DNA from: Chloroflexota bacterium
Lineage (GTDB): Bacteria; Chloroflexota; Anaerolineae; UBA4142
Direction: 5' to 3'
DNA length: 64,000 bases
Assembly: GCA_016215025.1 (NCBI GenBank)
Contig: JACRMI010000066.1
Coordinates: 62,001 to 126,000 of the forward strand
Shown: piece after piece, positions 43,369 to 54,293 of the stretch
Position numbering within the stretch: the stretch's first letter is position 1
How the letters are laid out: every line of letters begins with the position of its first letter
The notes under the pieces: generated by a model
Told to the model about the DNA's origin: nothing
The model's database searches: none
Seen by the model: the letters and a program-made list of their open reading frames with translations, nothing else
Made by a program: the position numbers and the translations under genes

Positions 43369-45385
43369 CCATCGATCCATCGCTGATGCTGAATTTATTT
43401 ATCGCGACGATTGTATGTTTCGGAGTGGGTGCAATCGGTGCATTGGTCGCACCAAGTTCATCGCGCGTTGTCAGTCACTCGTTCGCGTTGTTGGGCGCAG
43501 TCGCTGCGTTGGCACTGAGCATCGGAGGACTTGCAGGCGGTACGCTGCAAATCAATCTGCCCGATCTATTACCGATTGGCGGCGTCGCGCTTGGCATGGA
43601 TCGATTAAGCGCATTTTTCGTTTTGGTCATCGCCGTCGGCGCGATCCCTGCCGCGCTGTATGCCATCGGTTACACAAAGGAGTATGAAGAAAAACATTCG
43701 GTGGCAGGACTAGGAGTCGCGTTTAGTCTGTTTCTCGCGGCGATGGTGTTGGTCACGCTGGCGCGCAACGTGCTGACATTTCTTGCGTTGTGGGAAGCGA
43801 TGTCGCTTGCGTCGTACTTTTTGGTGATGACCGAAAGCGAACGCGACGATACGCAGCGCGCGGGCTGGGTCTATTTCGTGATGACGCATACTGGGTTCGC
43901 GATGCTGCTTATCGGATTTTTGCTGCTGGCGCGTGGAACTGGCGTGATGGATTTCGCCGAGTGGGGCATGCTGTCGCAGATGCTGACTGGCACGACGCGC
44001 GATATTGTTTTCGTTTTGCTCGCGCTGGGTTTCGGATCGAAGGCGGGCATCATTCCGTTGCACGTTTGGCTGCCGCGCGCGCATCCCGCCGCGCCGAGTC
44101 ACGTCTCGGCGTTGATGTCGGGCGTGATGATCAAGCTGGGCGTGTACGGTCTCGTGCGCGTCGCGTTCGATTGGCTGGGTGTCGGTCCCGCGTGGTGGGG
44201 TAGCGCGGTGTTGATCGTCGCGGCGATTTCGGCAGTCTTAGGTGTGTTGTACGCGCTTATCGATTCCGATTTGAAACGTCTGCTCGCGTATTCGAGCGTC
44301 GAGAATGCGGGCATCATTTTGCTCGGCGTTGGCGCGGCGATGTTATTTCAAACGTCGAGATTGGATGCACTTGCATCACTTGCGCTCGTCGCGGCGTTAT
44401 ACCACATTCTGAATCACGCGGCATTCAAGAGTTTGCTTTTTATGGGGGCAGGCGCGATTCTGCACGCGACGCATACGCGCAACATGGAAGAGATGGGCGG
44501 TCTCATCAAGCGGATGCCGCAGACGGCGATCTTTTTCCTCGTCGGCTCAGTTGCGATTGCGGCGCTGCCGCCGTTCAACGGATTCATCAGCGAGTGGCTG
44601 ACGTTTCAATCACTCTTGCTCAGTTTCGAAATTAAATCACACGCGATCAATTTGATTTTTGCGGTTGCTGTCGCCGTGCTGGCGTTGACGAGTGGACTCG
44701 CCGCCGCATGTTTCGTCAAAGCGTTTGGTATTCCGTTTCTTGCGTTGCCACGCAGTGAACATGCCGCACACGCGCACGAAGTCGATAGGACGATGCGGGC
44801 GGCGATGGCGTTGCTTGCAATCGCGTGTCTTGTGCTAGGCATTGCACCGTTCCTCGTTTTGCCGATGCTCAACGCGACGACATTCGATTTAATCCATACG
44901 CCCGCCGATCTGCATTTCAACTGGAGTACGCTCATCGCCAATGATTCTTTTGCGACGGTGTCGCCGTTGTGGATTGGGCTGGCGATTGTTTGCTTGCTCG
45001 CCGCAATTCCCATCGCGTTGCGTTTGCTGCGCGCGAACACCCGCCGACGTTATTATGAAACCTGGGGCTGCGGGCGTGCATTGCAAACAGCGCGTTTTGA
45101 GTACACCGCAACGGCGTTTTCCAATCCATTCAAGCGCGTGTTCAGTTTGCTCTATCGTCCCGTCAAAGAACTCGATATTGAGTTTCATCCCGAATCGCGA
45201 TTCTTTGTGCATACGATTGAATATCGCAACGAAGCGCGTTCCATTTTCGACGATGCGCTCTATCGTCCGCTGATTCAGTTCATTCGGCGATTCGCCGACA
45301 AAGCACGCGTGGTTCAATCGGGCAACGTGCATACTTATTTGCTCTACATCTTGATCGCGCTGGTCGTGCTATTGGTGGTGACGAG

Positions 45386-45389
<4 letters not shown>
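43365..45389 (+). CDS. HyfB/NuoL-like ion-pumping membrane subunit
   Basis: 674 residues with about 16 membrane helices, the proton/cation antiporter-like subunit. Family points: LWEAMSLASYFLVM with the key Glu of helix 5, FGSKAGIIPLHVWLPRAHPAAPSHVSALMSG (the Lys helix and loop split over the line), LLAYSSVENAGIILLG, and ALPPFNGFISEW. A soluble C-terminal part (TRRRYYETWGCGRALQTARF) is typical of HyfB and HycC. It overlaps the previous and next genes by four bases each. The helix pattern supports ion pumping driven by electron transfer in the peripheral arm. Confidence 0.93.
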
Positions 45390-46333
<944 letters not shown>

Positions 46334-46339
46334 GAATTG

Positions 46340-46397
46340 AAACGTGAAACGTGATGCGTGAAACGGAACACGGAACACGCATCACGCATCACGTTTT
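46340..46397. repeat. CGTGAAACG-word mini-hairpin inside the Ehr operon
   Basis: Left arm 46340-46360 (AAACGTGAAACGTGATGCGTG) and right arm 46376-46397 (CACGCATCACGCATCACGTTT) are complementary. It fills the gap between the NuoH-like and NuoK-like genes. Confidence 0.75.
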
Positions 46398-46408
46398 ATG
46401 GAGTCCCA

Positions 46409-47068
46409 ATGTCCATCGAAATTTTTTCCAAACTAGCCAGTCTCTTTTCCTTCCTCGTCCTCGGCACGACAATTCTGCTTATCGTGCGGCACAGTTTGAT
46501 GGGACAGGTCCGCGTGTTTGCACTCCAATCGTTTGTGCTGGCAATTCTGGCTGCGATTGTCGCCATTTTTGAAGGTGATGCGGTGTTGTTCGGTGTTGCG
46601 ATTCTCGTGCTCATCATCAAAGCCATCGTGCTGCCGCGTGTGCTGGCGCGCGCGGTGACGAACATCGGTCTGGAACGTGCCGCTGCCCCGTATCTCAGTA
46701 CACCGATTGCGCTCGCGGTATGCGGTGTGCTCATCGTCGTTGCGTTTTACGTGATGGTTCCCATCGCATCATCGAATCCATTGCCAACAGCAGACGCGAT
46801 GCCGCTTGCGTTCGCGGGTGTGTTGATTGGTTTGTTTGTCACGGTGAATCGCCGCCGTGCGTTAACGCAAATCCTGGGTTTCTTGACACTGGAGAATGGC
46901 ATCTTTTTGCTGGCATTGCTCGCGACGTACGGCGTTCCGTTTATCGTCGAAGCAGGCATCTTTCTCGATGTTCTCGTCGCGGTGTTGATTATGGAAGTGT
47001 TCGTGTATCGCATCAAAGAAAATTTCGATTCGATTGATGTTGGACAGATGGGAGAGTTGAAAGGATGA
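46409..47068 (+). CDS. HyfE/NuoK-like membrane subunit
   Basis: 219 residues, about six helices. It agrees with HyfE in the helix pattern and in GFLTLENGIFLLALL, which corresponds to the NuoK helix with its conserved Glu, and ILMDV-like helix VLVAVLIMEVFVYRI near the end. The ATG at 46409 follows ATGGAGTCCC; upstream codons fall in the mini-hairpin. The next gene starts four bases before its stop (ATGA). Confidence 0.9.
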   Translation: MSIEIFSKLASLFSFLVLGTTILLIVRHSLMGQVRVFALQSFVLAILAAIVAIFEGDAVLFGVAILVLIIKAIVLPRVLARAVTNIGLERAAAPYLSTPIALAVCGVLIVVAFYVMVPIASSNPLPTADAMPLAFAGVLIGLFVTVNRRRALTQILGFLTLENGIFLLALLATYGVPFIVEAGIFLDVLVAVLIMEVFVYRIKENFDSIDVGQMGELKG

Positions 47069-48510
47069 CACTCGTTATATTGCTTCTGATCTCGCTCATC
47101 GCGGTTGGGTTGATCGCGCTATCACGCAATCGCGCACTCATCGAAACGATTCATACGCTGGCGACGCTGGCAACGCTCGCCCTCGGCATCACCATCGCGA
47201 TTCAGGTTTGGAGCAACGGCGCGTTGATCGCGTTGGGCGATTTGCTGCGCGTCGATGCACTATCGGCGTTGATGGTGATCGTCATTACGCTGCTCGGTTC
47301 GGTTGCGGCGCTGTATTCACTTGGTTACATGCGCGTAGAATTTGACGATGCGCACCTCGCACAAACGCGCACGTTCTTTGCCCTGTTTCATCTTTTCATT
47401 TTCACGATGCTCGTCGCGGTGACAACAGACAATCTCGGCGTGATGTGGGTTGCGGTCGAAGGCACGACGCTCGCGACGGTGTTCCTCGTCAACTTGCACA
47501 ACACGCGCACATCGCTCGAAGCCGCGTATAAATATTTGATCGTGTCGTCGGTTGGCATCGCGCTCGCGTTCCTGGGAACTGCGCTCATGTATTATGCGGG
47601 CGCGGCTCAAGGCGAAATTGCGGTAAATTGGAACGCTTTGCGTACTGCCGCATCATCGCTCAATCCGCAAGTGGTGCGACTCGCGTTCGTGTTCATCCTC
47701 ATCGGCTATGGAACGAAAGCTGGGCTTGCGCCAATGCATACCTGGCTGCCCGACGCGCACAGTGAAGCGCCCGCGCCGATTAGCGCGCTGATGTCGGGCG
47801 TGCTGCTCAATGTTGGACTCTACGCGGTCATGCGCTTCAAAGCGATTGTTGACGCCAGCATCGGCGTGGAATTTGCATCGCGCTTGTTGCTCGGCGCGGG
47901 CTTGCTTTCGCTTGCCGTTGCGGCGATCTTTTTGTTGACCCAACAAAATTACAAACGCATGTTGGCGTACTCGAGCGTCGAGCACATGGGCATCGTCTGT
48001 CTCGCGCTGGGATTTGGCGGCTACTGGGGAATCTTCGGTGCGCTGCTGCATCTCGTCAATCACGCGCTGTCGAAATCGCTGCTGTTCATCGTGTCGGGAA
48101 ATATTTTGTTAAAGTACCATACGACTGAAATCAGCGATGTACGCGGGCTGTTGCGCTCTGCGCCGCTGACAGGTGGCGCATTCCTCGTGGGCATCCTTGC
48201 GCTGATTGGCTTGCCGCCGTTTGGACCGTTCATCAGCGAGTTTATTATTTTTCGCGCGGGGTTGGAGAGCAATGCCTGGATTGCCGTGATTGGAATCGTA
48301 TTGCTCGTGATTGTGTTTGCTGGGATGCTGTTGAGTTTGAATCGCATGTTGTACGGCGCACAGCCAGAAAATTTGCCGTGTGGCGATACACTCAGATGGT
48401 CGCTCGCACCATTGGCGGTGAATTTTGCGCTGCTGTTGATCCTGGGACTGACTTTGCCACCAGCATTCGTCAATGCGCTGGAACAGATTGTGAAAGTATT
48501 GGGAGGATAG
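47065..48510 (+). CDS. HyfF/NuoN-like ion-pumping membrane subunit
   Basis: 481 residues, about 14 helices; the second antiporter-like subunit. MWVAVEGTTLATVFLVNL has the family's Glu, GYGTKAGLAPMHTWLPDAHSEAPAPISALMSG the Lys helix and loop, LAYSSVEHMGIVCLALG, and LPPFGPFISEF. It resembles HyfF more than NuoL in length. No HyfD gene is present, so the membrane arm should have two antiporter-like subunits, one NuoH and one NuoK homologue. Confidence 0.93.
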   Translation: MTLVILLLISLIAVGLIALSRNRALIETIHTLATLATLALGITIAIQVWSNGALIALGDLLRVDALSALMVIVITLLGSVAALYSLGYMRVEFDDAHLAQTRTFFALFHLFIFTMLVAVTTDNLGVMWVAVEGTTLATVFLVNLHNTRTSLEAAYKYLIVSSVGIALAFLGTALMYYAGAAQGEIAVNWNALRTAASSLNPQVVRLAFVFILIGYGTKAGLAPMHTWLPDAHSEAPAPISALMSGVLLNVGLYAVMRFKAIVDASIGVEFASRLLLGAGLLSLAVAAIFLLTQQNYKRMLAYSSVEHMGIVCLALGFGGYWGIFGALLHLVNHALSKSLLFIVSGNILLKYHTTEISDVRGLLRSAPLTGGAFLVGILALIGLPPFGPFISEFIIFRAGLESNAWIAVIGIVLLVIVFAGMLLSLNRMLYGAQPENLPCGDTLRWSLAPLAVNFALLLILGLTLPPAFVNALEQIVKVLGG

Positions 48511-48514
48511 ACCA

Positions 48515-48609
48515 TGTCATTGCAATCTCCACCGCAGAATTGAGGATTGCTTCGTCGCTCGGTGGCTTGTCGATTGCGACGCTTTTTTATGTCGCTCCTC
48601 GCAATGACA
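48515..48609. repeat. TGTCATTGC-type hairpin repeat
   Basis: Starts TGTCATTGCAATC and ends CTCGCAATGACA; inner words GATTGCTTCGTCGCTCGG. It is related to the TGTCATTCTGAG family and lies between the HyfF-like and large-subunit genes of the Ehr operon. Confidence 0.75.
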
Positions 48610-48627
48610 CGGTCTCGCTAGGAACAT

Positions 48628-50208
48628 ATGACCAACATAAATTCAATTGCCAATCAACTGAAAGCAGCTAATCTCGGTTTGAAAATCGAAAAGGAAACGG
48701 CGCGCGAATTGCGCGTCATGGTGGCGCGCGAAAAAATTCCTGCGCTTGCCGATTTTCTTCGAGACGAATTCAACGCGCGACCTGAACTCATACTCGCCGA
48801 GGATACGCGCGCAACGAGCGGCGATTTTACGCTGCGTTACATTTTCGAGCTTGAGAAGATCGATGCGTTCGTCATTGCATTGGCAAGCGTGCCGATGAAC
48901 GATCCGACTTTTCCATCGCTGGCGACGCGCTGGTATCTGGCGAGCCGCTTTGAGCGTGAGATTCACGATCTGTTCGGACTCACGCCGACCGATCATCCCG
49001 ACCTGCGGCGCTTGCCACTACATCAATTCTGGTCTGCCGATTATCATCCACTTCTCAAAGACGCCGTTGCGCCAAAAGAATTTGTGGACGATGGTACACC
49101 ATATCCGTTCCGCCGCGTTGAAGGCGAAGGCATTTACGAAATCACTGTGGGACCCGTCCACGCAGGCATCATCGAGCCAGGTCATTTTCGTTTCAGCGTC
49201 GAAGGTGAGACGATTGTCAATCTCGAATCACGAATGTATTTCCTTCACAAGGGCATCGAGAAATTGTTCGAGACGAAATCACTGGCGGATGGTGTGAAAC
49301 TTGCGGAACGCATCTCTGGCGATTCGAGTGTCGCGCACGGCATGGCGTTTTGCCAGGCGATTGAATCGCTCGCGGGCATGACGATTCCCGCGCGTGCGGC
49401 GTATCTCCGTGTTGTGCTGCTTGAACTCGAACGGATTTACAATCACATTGCGGATGTCGGTGCGATTTGTACCGACACGGGTTTTGCGATCGCCAACTCA
49501 CACGCGATGCGTTTGCGCGAGGACGTAGTGCGTTTGAATACGCGCTTGTTCGGGCATCGCTTGTTGCATGATGTACTCACGCTTGGAGGAGTCGCGCGCG
49601 ATTTGAACGCCGATCAAATCGCCGATGCGCGCACCACGCTCACGCGCGTTATCGCGGATTTCAACGAGATCGTCGAGATCGCATTGAGCAATGAGCTATT
49701 GTTGGATCGATTGCATGGCACCGGTCGATTGACGAATCGCACGGCGCGCGAGATGCAAGTCGTCGGAGTTTCCGCGCGCGCGAGTGGCATCGATGCGGAC
49801 ACGCGGCGCGATCACCCCTTCGCCGCATACGCCGACTTGTCGCCGCGCGTGGCTGTGTTCACCGAAGGCGATGTCTGGGCGCGCATGATGGTGCGCGTCG
49901 AAGAGGCGCGCGAGTCAGTGCAATTGATTTTGCGTGCGCTGGACCGGTTACCTAAGGGTGAAATTGCCAAGCCGATTGCGCAATTGCCTGAAGGTGCAAG
50001 CGCATTCGGCTTGGTCGAGGGATGGCGCGGACCGATTTGGCACTGGGTCGTCGCGGGGGAAAATAATTCGCTGGCGCGCGTCAAGGTCAAAGACCCGTCG
50101 TTCGCCAATTGGTCGGCGTTGAATTATGCGATCTTGAAAAACATCGTACCCGATTTTCCGCTGTGCAACAAGAGTTTCAATTTGTCTTACGCGGGGAACG
50201 ATTTGTGA
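48628..50208 (+). CDS. NuoCD/HyfG-like large subunit without [NiFe] ligands (Ehr type)
   Basis: 526 residues: a NuoC-like part (about 1-150, with FEREIHDLFGLTPTDHPDLRR) fused to a NuoD/HyfG-like part. In hydrogenases the large subunit reads RxCGxC at the first and DPCxxC at the last Ni-binding site. Here the first site is R228-I-S-G-D-S-S and the last is N518-L-S-Y-A-G, so all four cysteines are replaced. The surrounding motifs (GPVHAGIIEPGHFRF, LLELERIYNHIADVGAI, RADHPF-like RRDHPFAAY) are kept, so the protein is not decayed. This is the pattern of Ehr complexes, related to both complex I and group 4 hydrogenases. No maturation protease or ferredoxin-like subunit gene is seen. Confidence 0.93.
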   Translation: MTNINSIANQLKAANLGLKIEKETARELRVMVAREKIPALADFLRDEFNARPELILAEDTRATSGDFTLRYIFELEKIDAFVIALASVPMNDPTFPSLATRWYLASRFEREIHDLFGLTPTDHPDLRRLPLHQFWSADYHPLLKDAVAPKEFVDDGTPYPFRRVEGEGIYEITVGPVHAGIIEPGHFRFSVEGETIVNLESRMYFLHKGIEKLFETKSLADGVKLAERISGDSSVAHGMAFCQAIESLAGMTIPARAAYLRVVLLELERIYNHIADVGAICTDTGFAIANSHAMRLREDVVRLNTRLFGHRLLHDVLTLGGVARDLNADQIADARTTLTRVIADFNEIVEIALSNELLLDRLHGTGRLTNRTAREMQVVGVSARASGIDADTRRDHPFAAYADLSPRVAVFTEGDVWARMMVRVEEARESVQLILRALDRLPKGEIAKPIAQLPEGASAFGLVEGWRGPIWHWVVAGENNSLARVKVKDPSFANWSALNYAILKNIVPDFPLCNKSFNLSYAGNDL

Positions 50209-50229
50209 TCGAACGAAAGGAATGCGGTA

Positions 50230-50706
50230 TCAACCTTGCGTAGAGTCTGGCTTGATCACAACCAACGCAAGTTGGGTCGCATACTTTTCTAAATCGTAAC
50301 GCTCGGGCGGCATTCGCATACCTTCACCGCGAAGCATCGCGCCAACCATTTTGGGATGCCGTCGCAAGCGAAGTTCCAGAAAATCGGCGATCTGTTTCGA
50401 GTCGGTGATTGGTTCTGCTAATCCCGAAAACTTGTGCGACTGGACGCGCACTTGGACATGCGGGTTCGCCTGAATATTTCGAAACCAATCGGCTTTTTGT
50501 CCGCGCGCCGCGCCGAGATAGATCTTGCCGTCCATCTCTTCGTATTGCAGCGGTGTGACGCGCGGTTTGCCTGATTTGCGTCCGATAGTCGTCAAAAGCA
50601 AAACAACATTTCCCATCAGCGGACCCAGCCCGATGGCATAAGCGATTTGAGGTGGCAGATGGATGAGCCGAAGAATGAACTTGGGTGTGTGGGCAAAGCC
50701 AGCCAT
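50230..50706 (-). CDS. F420-dependent nitroreductase/quinone reductase family protein (DDN-like)
   Basis: 158 residues of the split-barrel DDN/PNPOx-like family, whose members use deazaflavin F420 to reduce quinones or nitro compounds. Seen: LTTIGRKSGKPRVTPLQYEEMDGKIYL split in the usual way, AARGQKADWFRNIQANPHVQVRV (the family's strongest motif region), and a C-terminal helix. The ATG at 50706 follows AAAGGA; the frame is open upstream but without similarity. It points toward the Ehr operon end. F420 use is by family only; no F420 biosynthesis gene is in the window. Confidence 0.88.
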   Translation of the reverse strand: MAGFAHTPKFILRLIHLPPQIAYAIGLGPLMGNVVLLLTTIGRKSGKPRVTPLQYEEMDGKIYLGAARGQKADWFRNIQANPHVQVRVQSHKFSGLAEPITDSKQIADFLELRLRRHPKMVGAMLRGEGMRMPPERYDLEKYATQLALVVIKPDSTQG

Positions 50707-50925
50707 GAGGTCGATCCTTTCAATTTTACTCCATGAATGGTTTCTTTTCTTGCGCCCGGTGATCCAAATCGATGGCTTGATCCGAAACCTCAGTTCGATA
50801 ATCAAGCGACCACATAAGAGATTATAATCGCATTTGTGATATTCTTCAATCGACGCGGTAATCTTGTGGCGATCTCCGCCCAATTGCATGTTTCAATCCT
50901 TCGTACGCGAGCAACGATCTGTTAA

Positions 50926-51717
50926 TCAACTCGATGCGCTGACGTAACGGCTGACTCCGTATCGAAAAAGAGTAGATGCGCCGATCAATAAAATCACCGC
51001 CAGTCCGATACTTGCGATCAACACACTGCTTGGCAAGCCGCCAGTCAATGCTTGCGCAGGGATGGTCGTCATGACGCCGACCGGCACAATCCACATCAGT
51101 ACGAGCCGCAGCCAACCCGGATAAAGTTCGACTGGGTAGCGCGCCATTTGAAAGATCGCGTCGAATATCCAGGTGAACAAAAAGCCGGGACTCGCAAAGA
51201 CCAATCCTGAAAACGCAAGCAGAATCGAATACAAGATGGCGATGCCGACTCCCAGTGCGATGAGAAAGCTCAGCAGATTTGCCAGCGTCAACGTCTGTCC
51301 CAATTGATTGACGCTGATTCCCAGCACACTCAATCCCAGAACGAGATCGACCAAAGCCAATGGTTGCCAATGGCGAACGCTAGCGAGGAATTGCACGTTC
51401 ACCGGTCGCAGCAATGTAAAGTCGAATTGCCCACTCCACACTTCGCCGTCCATCCCGGCAAGCGCATCTAAGCTGGGACCAATCACGAGTCCGCGCAACG
51501 CGCTGATCGTCAAGTACGTGCCGAGTAAAGCCAGCGTCGCAGAAAAGCTCCAGCCTTGAATCGTCTCTACTTGGCCAAATAAAATCACCAACCCCAGCAC
51601 GCTCGTACCGAGATTCAACAGCGAGTGCAGCAGACTGATCCACAGATTCGAGCGATACATCAACTCGTTTTGGATCGATGCGGTCGCAAAGCATCGCATC
51701 AGTTTCAGATAATACAT
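50926..51717 (-). CDS. ABC-2 type exporter permease (second of a pair)
   Basis: 263 residues, six helices, similar in size and layout to the permease encoded just upstream; MYRSNLWISLLHSLLNLG and QFDFTLLRPVNVQFLASV recall the DUF990/ABC-2 group, where permeases come in pairs next to an ATPase that has an LSLGER-type signature. It starts two bases after the stop of that upstream gene. The pair and the ATPase should form one exporter, substrate unknown. Confidence 0.88.
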   Translation of the reverse strand: MYYLKLMRCFATASIQNELMYRSNLWISLLHSLLNLGTSVLGLVILFGQVETIQGWSFSATLALLGTYLTISALRGLVIGPSLDALAGMDGEVWSGQFDFTLLRPVNVQFLASVRHWQPLALVDLVLGLSVLGISVNQLGQTLTLANLLSFLIALGVGIAILYSILLAFSGLVFASPGFLFTWIFDAIFQMARYPVELYPGWLRLVLMWIVPVGVMTTIPAQALTGGLPSSVLIASIGLAVILLIGASTLFRYGVSRYVSASS

Positions 51718-51719
51718 TC

Positions 51720-52511
51720 CTATCCTCCAATCGCCTCATAACGTTTCAGCCCCGTGCGCCACACGCCGACGAAAAGCGCAAGCGCGATTCCCAGCCACAT
51801 GAATTGAAAACAGAATCCCAATTGCAAATCGCTGGCTCCTAATTGTCCGGTCAGGACTTCAATCGGAAAGCCGATCATGTAGCGAAACGGAAGCACATTG
51901 GCGATTTGTTGCATCGCGCCGGGTAAGAGCAGCGTCGGCGCAACTTGCCCCGCGAGCAAAAAGATCAGCGAGTCTTGCAGCGCCAACAAAGCATCGGCGC
52001 GTGTTGTCCAAAAAGCCAAGAGCGCCAACCAATAACCCCACAAAAAACGCAGCGCCCACGCGCACACAAGCGCCGGAATGAATGCAATGGCGTTCGGTAG
52101 GGTAATGTGCCATTCGGGCTGTAAAAAGATCGCCAGCACGATAGTGACCGGTACGACGAAGACCATAAAGACCACTTTGCCGGCAAGCTCCTGCGACAGC
52201 GCATCGTAGATCGGCGACATTGGTCGCAGCAACAAATGATTCATACGACCGATACGAATCGTATCGCCCACCGTCCAGTTGTTCGTCGAGTAGGTTAATT
52301 GATTGACGATAATCAGCGCAAGATAGTACGCGACAAATTCTCCGCGCCCCAGTCCACCAATCGTTTTTCCGCCTGCCGCCGTTGACCAAACGAAAAGATA
52401 AATCAGCGGTGGAACCATCCACCCGAAAGCGAGCAGAAAAAAGAAATCGCGATACTGCATCCACGACGACCATGTTCGTTTGATGAGCGCCCAACCTCCG
52501 CGATGATTCAT
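51720..52511 (-). CDS. ABC-2 type exporter permease (first of a pair)
   Basis: 263 residues with six helices. MNHRGGWALIKRTWSSWMQY at the start, then NQLTYSTNNWTVGDTIRIGR and NHLLLRPMSPIYDALSQELAG as the typical loop after helix 2 of the DUF990 group. The ATG at 52511 overlaps the ATPase stop by four bases; the frame is open much further upstream, but that is the antisense of the ATPase reading. It is coupled with the ATPase before it and the second permease after it. Confidence 0.88.
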   Translation of the reverse strand: MNHRGGWALIKRTWSSWMQYRDFFFLLAFGWMVPPLIYLFVWSTAAGGKTIGGLGRGEFVAYYLALIIVNQLTYSTNNWTVGDTIRIGRMNHLLLRPMSPIYDALSQELAGKVVFMVFVVPVTIVLAIFLQPEWHITLPNAIAFIPALVCAWALRFLWGYWLALLAFWTTRADALLALQDSLIFLLAGQVAPTLLLPGAMQQIANVLPFRYMIGFPIEVLTGQLGASDLQLGFCFQFMWLGIALALFVGVWRTGLKRYEAIGG

Positions 52512-53497
52512 ACGTTGCCCTCCTGGTAAATCTGATCGATGACGGTTTCGATGGGCGGGTCTTCGACGGTCAAGTCGGCCACCGGTAACGTGTTGAGCAA
52601 GTGCGCCGTGACCGCCGGCGCATTGGCAAGACTGGCACGCAAGGTCACTTGTCCGTTCACGCGTTCGATGATTTCTGCGCCAAAAGGCAACTCGGATGGA
52701 AAGTGATTTTCGGAATGAGTCGCCACGCGAATGAGCTTGAACGGCGCGAGTTGTTGGGCAAGTTCTCTCAGTTCGCCGTCGTATAACAACTTGCCGTGAT
52801 GAATCAGAATGACGCGCGGACACAACGCGACCACGTCCGCCATATAGTGACTCGTGAGAATCATCGTCACACCCCGACGCCGATTGTATTCGGCGAGAAA
52901 ACGGCGCAAGCGATTCTGCATCGAGACATCCAAGCCCAGCGTTGGCTCGTCGAGAAATAAGACGTCGGGATGGTGCAACAACCCGGCGACGAGTTCGCAT
53001 TTCATGCGCTCGCCCAACGAAAAGTTGCGCACGGGTTTGGTCAGCAAATCGCGCATCTCTAGCAAATCGACCAGTTCATCCAGCGCACATTTGAGTTCGT
53101 GGGCTGGCACGCGATAGATTTCTCCCAGGACGTGGAACGTATCGAGCGGCGGAATATCCCACAGCATTTGGCTTTTGTTTCCCAGGATCATGCTAATATG
53201 GCGCAGGTATTCGGGTTTTCGCTGCCACGGAGTATGCGACATGACGCTTGCTTCACCCGATGAAGGGTGAAGCAAGCCAGCTAGCATTTTGAGCGTCGTC
53301 GTTTTCCCCGCGCCATTAGGTCCGATAAAACCAACCATCTCGCCAGGTTGAATCGAAAAGCTAATGTCGCGCACGGCGGGCACATCGGTGTAGGTGCGAT
53401 GCAGCATACTTGTCAGCGATGCGCGCAAGCCGGGTTGTCGCTCAGGTACGCGATATGTTTTGGTCAAGTTGCGAACGATGATTTGCGGCTCAGTCAT
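52508..53497 (-). CDS. ABC exporter ATP-binding protein
   Basis: 329 residues. Walker A GPNGAGKTTTLKML, signature NFSLGERMKCELVAGLLHH (SLGER form, as in the paired-permease exporters), Walker B VLFLDEPTLGLD, H-loop TSHYMADV. The C-terminal 90 residues form the accessory domain. It is the second gene of an operon with a RibD-like gene before it and two permeases behind it, with four-base overlaps on both sides. Confidence 0.93.
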   Translation of the reverse strand: MTEPQIIVRNLTKTYRVPERQPGLRASLTSMLHRTYTDVPAVRDISFSIQPGEMVGFIGPNGAGKTTTLKMLAGLLHPSSGEASVMSHTPWQRKPEYLRHISMILGNKSQMLWDIPPLDTFHVLGEIYRVPAHELKCALDELVDLLEMRDLLTKPVRNFSLGERMKCELVAGLLHHPDVLFLDEPTLGLDVSMQNRLRRFLAEYNRRRGVTMILTSHYMADVVALCPRVILIHHGKLLYDGELRELAQQLAPFKLIRVATHSENHFPSELPFGAEIIERVNGQVTLRASLANAPAVTAHLLNTLPVADLTVEDPPIETVIDQIYQEGNV

Positions 53498-54159
53498 TTG
53501 ACGACCTCGTACTTGAGCCAGACGACATCGTCTCTTACATTTTCGACGTGGATCAGTTTCAGTGGCAGAATGCCTTCCGCCGATGTCAGGTCGGGCGCGG
53601 TGAAGATCGAGCGCGGCGATGTTCCGCCAACCAACGTCGGGTTGATGAGCACGCTCACTTGTTTGACCAATCCGGCGCGAAGCAGTACGCCATTCAACAC
53701 ACCGCCGCTATCGACGCGAATCGTTTTGACGCCGTAGCGCTCGTTCAGTTCTTCCAACGCCGCGCGCAAATCCACGTGGTTGTCGCCGGCGACGATGTAA
53801 TCCACCTGTTTACCCCGCAATTCATCCAAATACGACTGCGGAGTGCTGCGTGAACACAGGACGACCAGGTTGCGCCAGTATGGTTGCTTGCGCCAAAAAT
53901 TCCAGTTGTGAATGCGTCCGCGGCTGTCCACGACGACGGCGAGTGGTCGCGAATCGTTGGGGTCTTGTTTCACCTCAAACGTTTCACCCGGTTGATCGGG
54001 CGATTGTTCCGGCGCGGCAAGCATCGTGTTGCTTCCCGATAACATCGCATCGATCTGCCAGCGCATTGCTAATTCGTAATACAGACCGATGTCGCCGGTG
54101 AACCAATCCATCCGCCCATCCACGCTGATTCCGTTGTGCAAAATAATTTCTGGCAGCAT
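53494..54159 (-). CDS. RibD C-terminal-domain (dihydrofolate reductase-like) protein
   Basis: 221 residues of the RibD_C fold: LHNGISVDGRMDWF, then a long segment to RPLAVVVDSRGRIHNW, VDSGGVLNGVLLRAGLVKQVSVLINP, and GGTSPRSIFTAPDL. RibD_C proteins reduce ribosylamino-pyrimidines in flavin synthesis or act as NADPH reductases of other compounds. A deaminase half is missing, and there is no rib gene beside it, so its substrate is open. It is the first gene of the operon, and its stop overlaps the ABC ATPase start by four bases. A link between the reductase's product or substrate and the exporter is inference. A TATAAT box lies upstream near 54194-54199. Confidence 0.85.
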   Translation of the reverse strand: MLPEIILHNGISVDGRMDWFTGDIGLYYELAMRWQIDAMLSGSNTMLAAPEQSPDQPGETFEVKQDPNDSRPLAVVVDSRGRIHNWNFWRKQPYWRNLVVLCSRSTPQSYLDELRGKQVDYIVAGDNHVDLRAALEELNERYGVKTIRVDSGGVLNGVLLRAGLVKQVSVLINPTLVGGTSPRSIFTAPDLTSAEGILPLKLIHVENVRDDVVWLKYEVVK

Positions 54160-54236
54160 TTTGACTCCTTTGGTTTGATTGTCTTTCCACGGTAATTATA
54201 CGACCCTGGTGGGCTAATGGAGGGTTTGTACACGAC

Positions 54237-54263
54237 GAGCGGCGGCACATCGTGTCGCCGCTC
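54237..54263 (-). terminator. GC-rich hairpin after the twin-MerR gene
   Basis: GAGCGGCGGCACA pairs with TGTCGCCGCTC, with a one-base bulge, across a 3-base loop. On the minus strand it follows the twin-MerR gene's stop at 54294. Confidence 0.65.
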
Positions 54264-54293
54264 GCCAAGTTGTGGAGCAAATTGGAAATTTGC

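Noticed and set aside
48628-50208. Reading the large subunit as a working [NiFe] hydrogenase
   Set aside because: All four Ni-binding cysteines are replaced and no maturation protease gene is present.
50707-50889. N-terminal extension of the DDN-like protein by 61 codons
   Set aside because: The extra codons have no family similarity, and AAAGGA stands at the right distance from the ATG at 50706.
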